Positions 1-11,290 of a DNA stretch of 64,000 nucleotides are shown here, in pieces. Positions within the stretch are counted from its first letter, which is position 1. Every line of letters starts with the position of its first letter. The position numbers were made by a program, and so were the translations under genes. Where the stretch lies: NCBI GenBank assembly GCA_022606135.1, contig JABYQN010000014.1:124001-188000 (forward strand). Reading direction: 5' to 3'. The DNA comes from Fomes fomentarius (taxonomy: Eukaryota; Basidiomycota; Agaricomycetes; Polyporales; Polyporaceae). The notes beneath the pieces were generated by a model, which worked only from the letters and a program-made list of their open reading frames with translations, ran no database searches and was not told where the DNA came from.

Positions 1-1239
1 ACTGAGCCGCTGCCGCCGTTGGAACGTGCCCTTGTTCTCTGCACAACAAAGGCGCCGCGGTAACTGAGTAGAGAAGCGGGAGAAGAAAATACTTCCGCGA
101 AGGTTGTACATTCGGCCGCGAACAATGGTCGGGCATCATGTCCTGGGAAATCAACGGGAACTCCCCTTGAACGCTTCTACGTGCCAAAACTACATGGATG
201 CCGCCATGGAGAGATGATGTGGGACCGCGCAAGTGTGATGGCGGTGTTTCCGAGCGCGACTGTACTTAACGAAGAGTCAGTAAATTATGAGAATATACAG
301 TCAGCGATAATTGCCAGATGGGTTCCTAACCGACATGATGTATCCCTTCGAATCCTCGGTCACGTAGGAACATGCAGATGAGCACTGGGTGAAAACTCGC
401 GAGGCGTGGCATGCAAGTCGCGAGAGTGACAACCATTTGACCAAATAAGTGCGCAAGCGTGTTGGACATCTTTGACAAATTGACACACACGGCAGAAGTT
501 GTTCAAACGCGGAGTTCCTGACATATCTGCGAATCAGACACAACAGGCAATGGCAAAAGCTCCTCCCCAGAATATGATCGGAATTGGTCTCCTGCTCCGG
601 GTATGTTCCCAAACTATTCAGGTCCGGGATGCCGAGTACAAGGCAGGTCAAAGTCCGAAAGGGTCCATTACTATCATTTACTTATCCAACTTACCAGATT
701 CCGGTTCGATCTCCCAGACTACTCAGGACCGGAATAGGAGAACATTAACATTCTCGCCCATATTCCAGTCCTGTTCATGGGGGGTAGCTTTGGCCATTGC
801 CCGTCGTGAGAACTGCAAGTCATGTGTGGGACCACTTAGAGTGATGAGGCGATGTGGGGAGCATGCACGACATACCGCATTGGCACCTGAATACAGGAAA
901 CCGCATGTCAACGTTGTCGGTCAGCGGCGGCGATGATGCGAGGCGATGGCGACGGCACGAGGCCACAGGCACAGTACGCTGATGCGCCTCAGATGGCCCG
1001 ATATGGCAAGCGGCGGCTGACTCCGAGAAGTTGATCCGGCGCGGAACCGGTCAAGCGCTGCACAACTTTCCATTGTGTTTGGGCGTCAACGCCACTTTCA
1101 TCTTGATCCTTGACCACCTCCACCATCCTCGCCGCTCGTACAACGGCCACAATCCGCTTTTACACACTACTAGTGGCATAATTGGCGCATATAAAGACTT
1201 TATTCCCTCTCTGCTGAATACCCCCGTCTCTTTGCTACC
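1..1239. other. Intergenic, no supportable gene
   Basis: Several overlapping open frames cover 180-940 on both strands. None has a start context, splice pattern or recognisable domain, and the two strands are open equally. The last 50 bases form the promoter of the gene at 1240. I see no other element here. Confidence 0.5.
1190..1196 (+). promoter_or_regulatory. TATA box of the gene at 1240
   Basis: TATAAAG lies 44 bp before the ATG and is followed by a pyrimidine-rich leader and a good start context (accATGG). It supports choosing 1240 as the start. Confidence 0.6.
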
Positions 1240-2370
1240 ATGGCTCAAGCGTCTTTCGACGGCTTCGCCCTCTCGTTCTCTGCGCCGTCGAGCCCATCAA
1301 CCATCGGAATTGCCTACTCGACTGGCCGCCTCTCCCGCTCTTCGAGTGTCGAATCGTCAACATCGCTGAAGCGGAAGCGTAGCGAAGACTCAATGTCCGT
1401 AACCAACGTCGCCGTAACCGTACCCAATCTATCCCACCCCACCTCCGAACCCATCATCCTACCCGATGTACACCACAACCCAGACGAGCCCTATGTTGCG
1501 CCACCGTCGCCCGTTCCTACAGAGATATGGGAGGAGGACGTAGAAGAATCGTGCGAGGAACGGATGGAGGCTGCCAAGGCCACCGGTGTTAAGGTCCGCG
1601 ACTTCGCATACGAACCAATCTCCAAGGAGCGCGGTGACCCTCGCGCCCCCGAAATCTGGAACAACCCCCGCGAATCTCTCATCATGCACGACCGTTATAT
1701 TCGCCGAAACTCGACCGAGTGCGACGATATGCGCCTTTCAGGCAAGGTGCTCTACAATCTGGTTATCACCGGATGGGTCACGCACGAGGAGGCGAGTAAG
1801 AATTGGCGACGAGGAGATTGGAAGGTGGTGAACGACTACATCTGTCGCCCGAATGGGCCCCATCCTGTCCGCATCCCCAAACATATCAAGAAGCCTACGG
1901 CAGCATACCGCGCGGCTCTACGTCTACAATCATTCAAGACGTTGGAGAACGACGTTCCCGAGCAGGACATCTATGTTCCTCCCGATGAGCCAGGCATGGA
2001 CGACGGGCCGAAGCGCGCGACCATGCCACTGCAAGCGTACGCTACCGTTGAAGCCCCTCCCCCCGATATTCCACCTCCGTCGGGTTTGCGCCGTCGTGGC
2101 TTCCCCCCTGCGAACGTCGCCCTCGCCGCACGCGCTGCGAATGACGCGCACGTTGACAAACGCCGCAGATCAAGCGGCGAATCGGCCACTCCCCCCGCTA
2201 CCCCTCCGGCAGGTCCGTCTCGGACCCTGAGCCAGTCGTTATCGCGAAGCGCGAGCTTCGAGTCTCTGTCCGGATCCCGGACTCCGCCCGCCGACGAGCC
2301 CCGACCGGTGGCCCGCCGTCCACGCGCTCTCCAGCGCACCCAGACGATGGCAAGCATCCCTGTGCGCTAG
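1240..2370 (+). CDS. Pro/Ser-rich hypothetical protein, single exon, 376 aa
   Basis: I do not recognise a named domain. The frame is open for 376 codons with one exon. Residues 1-60 are Ser-rich and include a basic stretch (LKRKRSED near residue 43) that could be a nuclear signal. The central part, about residues 90-230, is the most ordered-looking: it has acidic and aromatic residues, a WNNPRES motif, and the segment SGKVLYNLVITGWVTHEEAS, which reads as a helix-rich fold. From about residue 260 the protein is Pro/Ser/Arg-rich low complexity with many SP/TP sites, consistent with a disordered, phosphorylated tail. A TATA box 44 bp upstream and the accATGG context support the start. Strong codon periodicity argues that it is real. 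It may be a lineage-specific nuclear or regulatory protein, but no function can be assigned. Confidence 0.7.
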   Translation: MAQASFDGFALSFSAPSSPSTIGIAYSTGRLSRSSSVESSTSLKRKRSEDSMSVTNVAVTVPNLSHPTSEPIILPDVHHNPDEPYVAPPSPVPTEIWEEDVEESCEERMEAAKATGVKVRDFAYEPISKERGDPRAPEIWNNPRESLIMHDRYIRRNSTECDDMRLSGKVLYNLVITGWVTHEEASKNWRRGDWKVVNDYICRPNGPHPVRIPKHIKKPTAAYRAALRLQSFKTLENDVPEQDIYVPPDEPGMDDGPKRATMPLQAYATVEAPPPDIPPPSGLRRRGFPPANVALAARAANDAHVDKRRRSSGESATPPATPPAGPSRTLSQSLSRSASFESLSGSRTPPADEPRPVARRPRALQRTQTMASIPVR

Positions 2371-3300
2371 AGTACCGTCAGCCTCTCGATCGCGTCTCCT
2401 TCATGGACTATACGCGCATGGACGTGTCGGACGGACAGAGTTTTGGCTGCTTGCACATGGTAATATTCGGAGCATTCGCGTGACACATCTTGTATCTCTA
2501 GCAATACGTGCCCACCACACATATTCCTTCCTTCTCCCGCTGCTGTTGTGCTGCATATAATTATCAATCCAGATGTATCCTGAGTCACAATCGCGTACAC
2601 GTAGTACTCGTATGTATATAGAACTTGCCCATTGCACATAGCCCGTTCCATTCCCCTCTTCGCTTCCCGCGGAGTCCCGTCCACGTCGTGGTACGCTGTA
2701 GATTAGCATACACATACTGAGTCTCGCGCTAGTAACGCGCTCTTGCTCGTCTGGAGATTACTTGCAATTGAACCTAAGAAATGACTGTACTGATCCGTGC
2801 TATACCTGCGATTGAACACATGCACATGCGCCCATTCAAGTGGCAGATGTACGTATACGTTCGTCGATGTAGTTGTGTAAGTACGTATACGCTCTCTAGT
2901 TAGTGGACAGACTCCCCGAGTGGACGGACATTCGGCAATAGCCGAGATTGAATTCCAAGCGTGACTTTAGTCACTGTTTGCGAAGTCCTTTCTCCTTGTA
3001 TATCATATGCATGACTATCTCGCCACGTTAAGAAGACCAGTAGACACAAATATTCATTCATTCATAACTGGACTGAGCATCCTGTAAGTTGATGACTATA
3101 CAGTGTATACAAATCCCCTTCTGGCAGTCCACGTAGTTGCTACATGACTGACTGGGCCTGCCTTGCGATTTGCGATCAGAAGTCGTATTGAGCTTGAAGT
3201 TGTATTACGACTGCCATTACTCCAGAACGTGAAGGTGTGTCTGCGAGAACCATGTGCGGATAGAACACTAATGCCTGCGACACCGTACACGTAATCGCAG
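2371..3300. other. Intergenic spacer, 930 bp
   Basis: This interval holds the 3' flank of the orphan gene and the 5' flank of the F-box gene at 3301. The open frames are short and on the wrong strand. I see no repeat or RNA gene. Confidence 0.5.
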
Positions 3301-5148
3301 ATGTCTTCAAGTCACCCTGGCGATGCCCTGATTTCGGTTCTAAACAGCAGTGAAGGTTGGCTCCGCGACGCCAGTTCATCTCCCGCCGCTGTACGAGAGA
3401 AGGTATCCGAGTACCAGAACACTCTCGAGCGGTGGCGGATGGCCATACTCGACAAAGAAAGGCGATTGAATGCCGTCTGGAACTCCACTCTTCCTGTCAA
3501 CAGGCTCCCTAACGAACTTATCGTCTACATCTTCATTCTCTACACCGAATCACATGGGAGCATTGAACCAAATTTTCGATGGACTCGCATCTTGGCAGTG
3601 TGCCGGCACTGGTACACAGTCGCTTGCGCGACTCCTCAGCTCTGGCGCCATATCCGAGTACCCGGAAGACCAGAATGGGTCGAGCTCTGCTTGGTTCGTT
3701 CGGCGCAATGTACCGTCGACGTATATCTGGCGAGGCAGTGTGTCTCAGCGGGAAGCCTTGACCTCATCCTTCCTCATGCACATCGCATTCGATCCCTATA
3801 CTGGCCAGACACTGTCGATGCGTGGCTTCAAGGGCAGACGGTCTTTCGACTGATCAACTGCGCGATGCCCTCCTTGGAAACGCTCACAATCTTTCGTCGA
3901 CTGGGCAACGAGGGGACGATCGAGACACTGTTTTCGTCGGACCTATTGAGCGGACGGTATCCCCGACTACGATCCGTCGCGTTGAAAGGGGCGGCAATAC
4001 CAGGGCGCGGTTCATTCCCCAATCTTCGGTCACTGTCGCTCGTCAGCTGTCTACTGCAGGACATGACGTTCGATTCGTTTGTCGGCTTCCTCTCCCGCAT
4101 GCGGCTGCAGGAGCTCTTTCTATATGATATCCTCAGTCGCCTATCCGGTGGCTCGTCGGATCGTGGCCCACGAAGGTCGCTGCCGAAACTCACAAAGCTC
4201 GTACTGGGAAACCACCCTCCTCACGCCTCTTCTCAATTCCTCTCGCGCGTCGCTCTTCCCTCCCTCGCAAGCATGAAAGTGTCCGCTCGTAACGATTACG
4301 TCCTCTATCCCGCCGGGAACGCCCAGTCACTCTCCGCTCTGCTTCCAAGTGACCGTGCGACGTCTCTTCCAATGTTCAGTAGCACGGCTTTCATCTCGCT
4401 TACGGTCTTGTCTGGGCACCTTACAATCGTCTCTTCCAGGAGGTGCCCCCGGGATCCACAAGAGTGCATAGATCTCGACATCCCCATCGAGCCGCTCAAC
4501 GTGTGCCTTCCGCATGCGTTTCAAGAGCTTCTTCTCCTCTACGCAGGCGCCCCGGTCAAGCATCTGTCAGTCGAGGCCTATCATGGCTTCGACGTGACCG
4601 ACCCTTGGGTCCCCGTGCTCCACGCGTTCCCCGACTTGGAGCACCTGTCGCTCCATGGGATGGGAGACCTGCTTGACGTCTCTCTGGCGCTGACACCGGA
4701 GCGGGACGCGGGCGACCATGAGGGGAAGTCGGGAGTCGTCTGTCCTTCTTTGCGCTCTCTGCTGTTCGAGGGGAAGTTTGACGTGCTGCCCGACTCCGTG
4801 CAGGCCCTTCTCGACTGTCTCCGCTATCGCGCGGAGAGGGGCAGCCGTCTGGAGGAGTTCACTTGGATCTCGCATGCGGGTTCGAACGAGCGGTATCGTC
4901 AGCCGCTAGAAGAGTTAGTAGGGGAGGTCGATTTGAAGGCTCCACACACCCGTAGTCTATGGTACGTGTCTTTGAGTCTGTCAGGTGCTCGGTTTTTCAC
5001 TCATGTGCCGACAGACCAGCATCAATCCAGCGCTACTCGCTTTGCTGTGATGTCGCCCTCAGAAACTCTCATTCCACGTCTTTACCACCTTCTGTGTCCA
5101 TTCCATCTTGGTATTGGCTGCTATGAGTTCCGCAGTGATTCCGTATGA
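3301..5148 (+). CDS. F-box protein with leucine-rich C-terminal region, about 615 aa
   Basis: This is a probable substrate-recognition subunit of an SCF (Skp1-Cul1-F-box) E3 ubiquitin ligase, acting in cytosol or nucleus; the substrate is unknown. Residues 30-55 form a helical lead-in (ERWRMAILDKERRLNAVWNS). The F-box follows at about residues 62-115: VNRLPNELIVYIFILY, then VCRHWYTVACATPQLWRHI, the usual Agaricomycete F-box-like pattern. The rest is irregular Leu-rich repeats (for example LPKLTKLVLGNH, LPSLASMKV). Near the 3' end a donor-like gtacgtgtc (about 4961) and a later cgacag acceptor suggest that a terminal intron may replace the last 60 or so residues, so the C-terminus is provisional. 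The gene is one of at least seven F-box loci in the window and is not obviously a member of the A/B/C subfamily. Confidence 0.75.
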   Translation: MSSSHPGDALISVLNSSEGWLRDASSSPAAVREKVSEYQNTLERWRMAILDKERRLNAVWNSTLPVNRLPNELIVYIFILYTESHGSIEPNFRWTRILAVCRHWYTVACATPQLWRHIRVPGRPEWVELCLVRSAQCTVDVYLARQCVSAGSLDLILPHAHRIRSLYWPDTVDAWLQGQTVFRLINCAMPSLETLTIFRRLGNEGTIETLFSSDLLSGRYPRLRSVALKGAAIPGRGSFPNLRSLSLVSCLLQDMTFDSFVGFLSRMRLQELFLYDILSRLSGGSSDRGPRRSLPKLTKLVLGNHPPHASSQFLSRVALPSLASMKVSARNDYVLYPAGNAQSLSALLPSDRATSLPMFSSTAFISLTVLSGHLTIVSSRRCPRDPQECIDLDIPIEPLNVCLPHAFQELLLLYAGAPVKHLSVEAYHGFDVTDPWVPVLHAFPDLEHLSLHGMGDLLDVSLALTPERDAGDHEGKSGVVCPSLRSLLFEGKFDVLPDSVQALLDCLRYRAERGSRLEEFTWISHAGSNERYRQPLEELVGEVDLKAPHTRSLWYVSLSLSGARFFTHVPTDQHQSSATRFAVMSPSETLIPRLYHLLCPFHLGIGCYEFRSDSV

Positions 5149-5595
5149 CCCAGCCTGTTACCACATGAGTTAGCCACTAGCGCCTGCTTTCTGGTCTAGA
5201 CTACAAAGTCCGCCCCGGGGCTCGAAGTCCTGCTCTTTTCTTCATTCTATCCGAGGTCCGGGTGTCTAGCTCCAAGGCGTGTCATTTCTCCTCCCGCGCG
5301 ATGTCTCTATCGCCATGATGATGAGTCATCATGTGGCTCCCCCAATTCCCACGAGAAGGCATATCAGACCAAGCTTCTTTGCAAGACCCGTTCCTGTTTT
5401 CCGGAAAGCCACACACAACGAAAATATCACAGCAAAATATCGACGCATGTGAGTACCACGAATCAAGCTTCAAGGAGTATCATTCACATATTGGCGCTGT
5501 ACAGTAGAGGGTGGCGCCGTTCTTGTCGGTATCCTATCAGTCGGGCCAAGTGACGGGCATCCGTCGCACGTAACAAGAAGCGCCTCTGCATCCCA

Positions 5596-5601
5596 TATAA
5601 G
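5596..5601 (+). promoter_or_regulatory. TATA box of the copper amine oxidase
   Basis: A catatAAG-type TATA element lies about 80 bp before the ATG at 5680, followed by a C/T-rich leader. The spacing is normal for a fungal core promoter. Confidence 0.45.
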
Positions 5602-5679
5602 TGCACGGGAACCATCTCCTCCATCTAGACGCACGTTCTCTACCCCATCCACTCATCTCGAGATAAGAACTTCTCCATC

Positions 5680-8498
5680 ATGTCTGTCCCCGCTACCGCA
5701 CCCAGCACCGCTACCGACGTCAAGGTTTCGACGAGCGGCCCACTCAAGGTTCCCCCGTTCAAGCACCCGCTTGACCCGCTGACTCCTGATGAGGCAAGTG
5801 CGATAACTCCGTCCGCTCCGGCAGAGGCAGAGTAGTGGCTGATCTAGATCGACTAGATCATCGCGGTGTCGCTGAGCATCCGGCGGTATATCGCAGAGAA
5901 GACAGAGATCAAGGGGATCAGGTTCATCACGAGCTATTTGCTGCCTCCTCCTAAGAAGGCTGTGCTTGCATTCCTCGGTATTCCGCTCCAGACCGGACAG
6001 CAACCAGAGCCGCCGGTGGAGATCGTTCGGAAAGCAGAGGTCGATGTAGGTCAAACTGTGTCCTTCCTACTAGACATTAAAGATAGATCGTTGACGATTT
6101 TGTCTTGATCCTTTCTTAGTTCATCGATGTCGTCACTGGGTCGGTCTAAACATGATTCGGTCTCTGGGGTCCCTCGCTGACGTCATTTAGACTGGCGTAC
6201 AACACGATTGTGTCGCTGCACGGCCAGGACTGGGCCGTCGACACCCTGGAGACGCTGCCTGAAGGCGTTCAGCCTCAGATCTCTGTCGAAGAACTTCTGC
6301 TCTGTGAGGAGATTATCAGGGCGGATGAGCGCGTCCGGAAGCTTGCCGCAGACGTCGGTGAGTCGTCGTCCCTCATTAGGGATCGTTTAGATCTGATCAT
6401 GCTGTAGGTGTGAAGCCCGAGCAGCTGCATGCGGATGGGTGGGCCATCGGGTTTGATGACCGCTTTCCGGCGAAGAAGCGGATACAGCAGGCGCTCGTGT
6501 TCGCGCGTTGGGACCGACACGAGAACTTGTACGCGCATCCTCTGGTGAATAGGGCATCGTACACCGTATGGTCTTCAAGCTCACTATATCATTTCCAGGA
6601 CTTTATTCCGGTGGTAGACTCAGTCGAGGGGAAGGTCATTCACATCGACTTCCCGCCGCAATACAAGGCGAAGGAATCGAACCCCATATTTGACGGCACT
6701 GGGGTGAACGTCGGGCTCTCGACAGATACGACCGTGCCTCCTACCCTAGAAGAAGACGCTGAGCGGGTTGCGAAGCGGCCACGGATTCCACCGCCGCAAA
6801 AGTCGTATGACTTCCTACCTGACCTTCTCGAAAAGAAGGAAGGCTTCAAATTCCGTGACGATCTGAAGCCACTCCATGTGGTCCAGCCGGAGGGCGTCAG
6901 CTTCAATATTGACGGGCATGTCATCGAGTGGCAGAAGTGGAAGATGCATGTCGGTGAGCGCACGCCCTGTCATTTGTACATATTCGTTGCTCTGACCAGA
7001 CTGACCGTCGTCGATGCACAGCGTTCCACCATCGCGAAGGTGTTGCACTGTCGACGATCACGTATAACGACAACGGGACAGTTCGACCGATCTTCTATCG
7101 CCTTGCACTGTCTGAAATGATCGTCCCATACGCCGCGCCTGAGCATCCCCATCCCAGGAAGCATGCTTTCGATGTGTGAGTTCGGTCTAAATTAAATTTT
7201 CTAGAGCCTTTACTGAACGATGACGTAGCGGCGAGTACGGAATGGGAACCATGGCGAACGAGCTAACGCTTGGATGCGACTGTCTAGGGAAGATACACTA
7301 TCTCGTGAGTGGTAATACCGAACTACATAGACTCGGCTGCTAACCTGAGACTAGCCCGGAGCATACGTCGCACACGACGGAACAGCTGTTGTAGTGAAGA
7401 ACGTGATATGCATCCACGAGGAAGATGCAGGCCTGCTCTGGAAACACACAGATTTCCGTGTGGGGGGTCGTGCACAAGCTGTGCGGAGTCGTAGGCTCGT
7501 GATTCAGCAGATCTGCACTCTCGCGAACTACGGTACGTTCTACGTCTCATCTCCAGAATCGGACAGGCTTACCAGAAATATCAAAGAGTATATTTTCAAT
7601 TATATGTTCTACCAGGACGGCAACATTGAGGTGGAGATCCGCCTCACCGGTATCGTACAAGTCTACGTCAAGGACGACGATGAGCCCAACCCGTTCGGTT
7701 CCACCCTCGCTCCCGGTATCAACGCGCATTACCACCAGCACATCTTCTCCGTCCGCGTCGACCCCATGGTCGACGGCCTGCAGAACACCGTCGTGGAGAC
7801 GGACATTCTCCCCCTCTCGAACGCACCGAACGGGCATCCCGCGAACCACCTCGGCAACGCGTTCATCACACGAGGCACGCCCGTCGCCGTCGCGTCGGAG
7901 GGCGCGCGCGACTTTGACTACGAGAAGGACCGGAGGTGGTCGATCATCAACCCGAAGGTCGTGCACCCCTATTCGAAGCGCAACGCAGGATACACGATCA
8001 TGGGCAAGGGCGCGGCCACGCCGCTGATGGCACTGCCGGAAAGCATCGTGGCGAAGCGCGCGCCGTTCGCGACGAAGCCGCTCTGGGTCGTCAGGGACGT
8101 CGAGGGCCCCAAGGGCGGGCGCGTGTGGCCGTCGGGCAAGTATGTGCCGCAGACGCGTGAGGCGCCGGAGGATTCGCTCGCGAATTGGGCCAAGGGCGGC
8201 GAGAGCCTCGTCGGGGAGGACATCTTGCTGTATCTCACCATGGGTGCGTGCCCTTCGTGGACCCCGATCCTGATCCTTTAGTTGGATGATGTTCACTGAG
8301 CGAACGGTCGTGACAGGCATCACGCACATCCCGAGACCGGAAGACTGGCCAGTCATGCCCGTCGAACATCTGCGTGTGCTGTTTCGCCCCACGCACTTCT
8401 TTGAAATCAATCCAAGCATGGACGTCCCGGGTGCTGACGATAAGCAGAGCTGCCCGGCATTTGCGGAAGACTCGACGGGCGGCGCTCACTGCCACTAG
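5680..8498 (+). CDS. Copper-containing primary amine oxidase, 11 exons, 742 aa
   Basis: It oxidises primary amines to aldehyde, ammonia and hydrogen peroxide, probably for nitrogen scavenging. Exons: 5680-5793, 5857-6045, 6120-6139, 6191-6357, 6408-6544, 6599-6953, 7022-7175, 7229-7304, 7355-7532, 7587-8243, 8317-8498; they sum to 743 in-frame codons. The topaquinone site reads T-L-A-N-Y-E-Y with the modified Tyr at about 463; the intron 7533-7586 splits this motif right after the Tyr codon. The copper ligands are HQH at about 513-515 and His of THIPRPEDW at about 686. The catalytic Asp lies in FDVGEYG. The N-terminal [10 protein letters not shown] is typical of the family. Intron 5794-5856 begins GC, not GT, and exon 3 is only 20 nt. 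No peroxisomal SKL signal is visible. The identification is very secure; exon edges are inferred from conserved protein sequence. Confidence 0.93.
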
Positions 8499-9044
8499 TG
8501 GGTGTGGATGAAATATAAGCAAGAGCATGCATTGAACGGGGCAAGTGTTGTTGTAGCGCATGAGTCTCGCACCTGTATTTGTAGTTTTAAGGCAACCTTC
8601 CTTCATCTGTGACGACTCCGAGATTGGCCGGAGTTAAGTGGGTACGATGTATCTCAGTATATGTGCGGCGAGTTCACATTCGCGCTGCTGAGACGCTGTG
8701 TTCGAGAGGTCTAGTGCAACACATCTGGATCTATTTGTGAGTGCTAAGGTAGAGATACGTCCTTGAGTGTCAGGGAGTCGGAAAATACTACGTCGGCAAG
8801 TAACTTACTACCTCAGTTCATCTATGATCAGCTGATTCGGACCACTGAATTACTCAGTCTTCAGCTGTGCATGCTTCTGGTAGCCAACACGGAATTGTGT
8901 CCTCTTCTGACCGACCGATTCTGGAATCCTTGCAAAGTCGATGAAGAGAACGTTGTCAGCCACCTGATCAGGAGTCGATCATCGGTGCGGCGATGCACAC
9001 ATCTGTGAGTACTACATATTCAGGTTACATTGAGCATGACGTAT
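8499..9044. other. Intergenic spacer
   Basis: This is the 3' flank of the amine oxidase and the distal promoter of the hydrophobin. A short plus-strand frame at 8763-9008 has no domain and no start context. Nothing else is visible. Confidence 0.45.
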
Positions 9045-9190
9045 GGCTGACAGAAATCGGAGGTGTGAGGGTGACTGCGGCTGACAGGAATTGGAGGCAT
9101 GAGGGTGACCGTGGCTGACAGAAATTGGGGGTGTGACGGTGACTGTGGCTAACAGGGAATGGAGGTGTGAGGTTGACATGCGGCTAACAG
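9045..9190 (+). repeat. 34-bp tandem repeats in the hydrophobin promoter
   Basis: Five unit starts (GGCTGACAG or GGCTAACAG) fall at 9045, 9079, 9113, 9147 and 9182, a 34-35 bp period of about three helical turns. The repeats end just before the TATA box at 9207. The same unit occurs in inverted position before the second hydrophobin (14131-14250), so it belongs to the duplicated promoter. Confidence 0.85.
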
Positions 9191-9206
9191 GCACTTATGC
9201 CCCTAC

Positions 9207-9214
9207 TATATATA
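9207..9214 (+). promoter_or_regulatory. TATA box of hydrophobin 1
   Basis: TATATATA lies 140 bp before the ATG and directly after the promoter repeats. A long leader rich in CATCCT/CATCTT triplets (about 9238-9300) follows and is shared, inverted, with hydrophobin 2. Confidence 0.6.
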
Positions 9215-9346
9215 CACGTCCACATTATGCCAAATGACCCTCATCCTCATCCTCATCTTCATCTTCATCCTCATTCTCATCTTCCTTCTCCACATCCTCC
9301 TCAAGCTCGTTCACAAGCTCGTTCAGCCTTACGCAGCAACATCAAC

Positions 9347-9842
9347 ATGTTCTCTTACGCCCTCAACTTTGCCATCGCTGCCATGCCCCTTCTGGCCACC
9401 GCCAACCCCATCACTGGCAGTCACCACAACTCGAACAGTACCTGCGACTCCGGCCCTGTTCAGTGCTGTGACACCTCCGCACTAGTACGTTAGGGCCACT
9501 GCTACAACCCTATCTCTCTAATATCCATATGTTTATTGGACTAACTACATCTATCTGCACACCAGGCGAGCTCTCCAAAGGGTACCGATGCCCTTGGCCC
9601 CCTCGGTATTGTCCTCGAGGACCTCAATGTTGTCCTTGGCCTGCAGTGTCTCCCCATCTCAATCATCGGGGTCGGACTCAGTGCCAGCTGCAAGAACCAG
9701 GCCATGTGCTGCAAGGACAACAGCCATGTATGTATTTCGTCTTCTTCACTTTCACTTTATGTGATGAGACTGTAATCTGACTGCCTCCTGTCTCTGTCTC
9801 TAGGGGCTCATTGCTATTGACTGCCTTCCTATTCAGATCTAA
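9347..9842 (+). CDS. Class I hydrophobin, copy 1, 3 exons, 112 aa
   Basis: This is a small secreted amphipathic protein that self-assembles at air-water interfaces and coats aerial hyphae and fruit-body surfaces. Exons: 9347-9484, 9566-9727, 9804-9842. A signal peptide is visible at residues 1-20 (hydrophobic stretch ending LLATANP). The eight cysteines follow the hydrophobin order C-CC-C-C-CC-C: TCDSG, QCCD, LQC, SASC, MCC and IDC. There is a predicted Asn-linked site (NST) before the first Cys. Both introns are conserved in position in the inverted partner at 13493-13964. The two proteins are nearly identical through LGIVLEDLNVVLGLQC, so duplication is recent or homogenised. It sits beside the gene-free repeat block. 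Confidence 0.95.
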
Positions 9843-10392
9843 GTGTGGGGATGGTCTCACAGCTACTAGTGATGTTAGATGGACTTGGTTGATATCTACA
9901 TTCTATGATTTTGCAATATTGTGACTCGGATAAAACACGAAAATGACATCAACTTGAAGGCGTACTTCATTAAATGTACATGTGCTCTTTCACATATAGG
10001 CCCACTTGCCACTTGGCACAAGTGAAACAACTTGGAAGTAACTTAAGAAATAAATTTGATCTACAGAATCAGTTTCTCTTTAATGTCCTATATGATGCAT
10101 AATTTATACATGAAAAGGTGCACCCATGCTCTCTAGGATGAGTCAGAAGCAGGATATATACCATTGGGAAAGTTGATAATCAATGGGTCTGTTGTGAAGT
10201 AGTATCAACTGTAGTGCAAATAAATGAAGTTAATGTCATAAACCCTGCTTCATTCTGGCTTTGGCTTCAGTCTTGGCCTTCATCTTGGCTTCTGTCTCAG
10301 TCGCAGCTCCAGCTCTGGGCCTAGTCTTTGTTCCTACTTTGCTAACCTCACTTCATTGCTCTGATGGATGATAATCACTCTGCTGATTAATG

Positions 10393-10611
10393 TATATATA
10401 GTCAGACTCTGGCCATCTGGAGACTCAGTTTAGACCTCTTGTCTGTCTCCAGGTGAGCACCCTCATGTATTTTGGCTCACATAGTTCTCTCAATACATAC
10501 TTGTCTCTAGCCCTTGATGTCAAGCCTTGCTCTACTTTGCTGCACAAGACTTGTCAACTCAACTCTATTTGTCTTTCAGATTCATCCTCTGTCTTGCTTG
10601 ACGGTTGCAAC
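10393..10611 (+). repeat. Inverted arm Q, left copy
   Basis: This segment matches, as reverse complement, 12588-12804. Shared landmarks in order are tatatatag, a palindrome (ctggagac...gtctccag), aggtgagc, acatgta/acatgag, ctctcaatacatac, and caagacttgt. The arm is diverged by small substitutions and indels. It looks like a long terminal inverted repeat or two inverted copies of a small element. Confidence 0.7.
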
Positions 10612-11290
10612 ATTACATAGTTCAACACTGCCTGGTGGCAATCATTATCATTTCTTTTTCCTGGCTTCCTCAAGTAGCTTGGTTATATCACCACCTCTTT
10701 AGAGAAGTTGCATTGAAGATGCTTTCACTACAGAAGCCCTCTTACTTCAAGTTGTATATACTGTGAGTAATCACACATCACTATCAGTGTCTCAATCCAC
10801 CTGCTATATCCACAGCTCTAGAGTGTATGGTGACCACAGAAAATTGACTGGCAGACACAAGTCACCCAAAGTCATAAATAGTGCATATTTTTCAGAACTC
10901 AGTTGATTCATGATCACCTGTTTTGTAATACTCATCATACTGAGCCTTGACAAGTTACTATCTTACTTCAATACAGAGATCATATGTCAGCTTAGATGTC
11001 TGAAGCCTCTGTACACTCTGACCTACCTCTATACATCTGTGGACCTCTGTGCTACTCTGAGATTTATATTAAGAGTTTACAGGGCAGAGAGAACTTTGTG
11101 GTTCTACTGATGTAAACTGGGATATAAGTACTAGTATACTACAGTAGTTTGATCCTTAACACAAGAGTACTGGAATATGAAGCAGGAAGGGTACACCCAT
11201 CAGGAGCATCACTTGTACACACCACAGAATTCAGTTGATTAGGTGAATGAAAGTTCAAGTGTGTTTGAGTCATACATATATACAGTGGCA

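Noticed and set aside
499..936. 145-codon open frame on the plus strand
   Set aside because: No domain, no codon bias, and overlapping open frames on the minus strand; nothing supports expression.
7576..7586. Acceptor ccag at 7575 in the amine oxidase
   Set aside because: It shifts the frame away from the conserved FYQDG segment; aaag at 7586 restores N-Y-E-Y.
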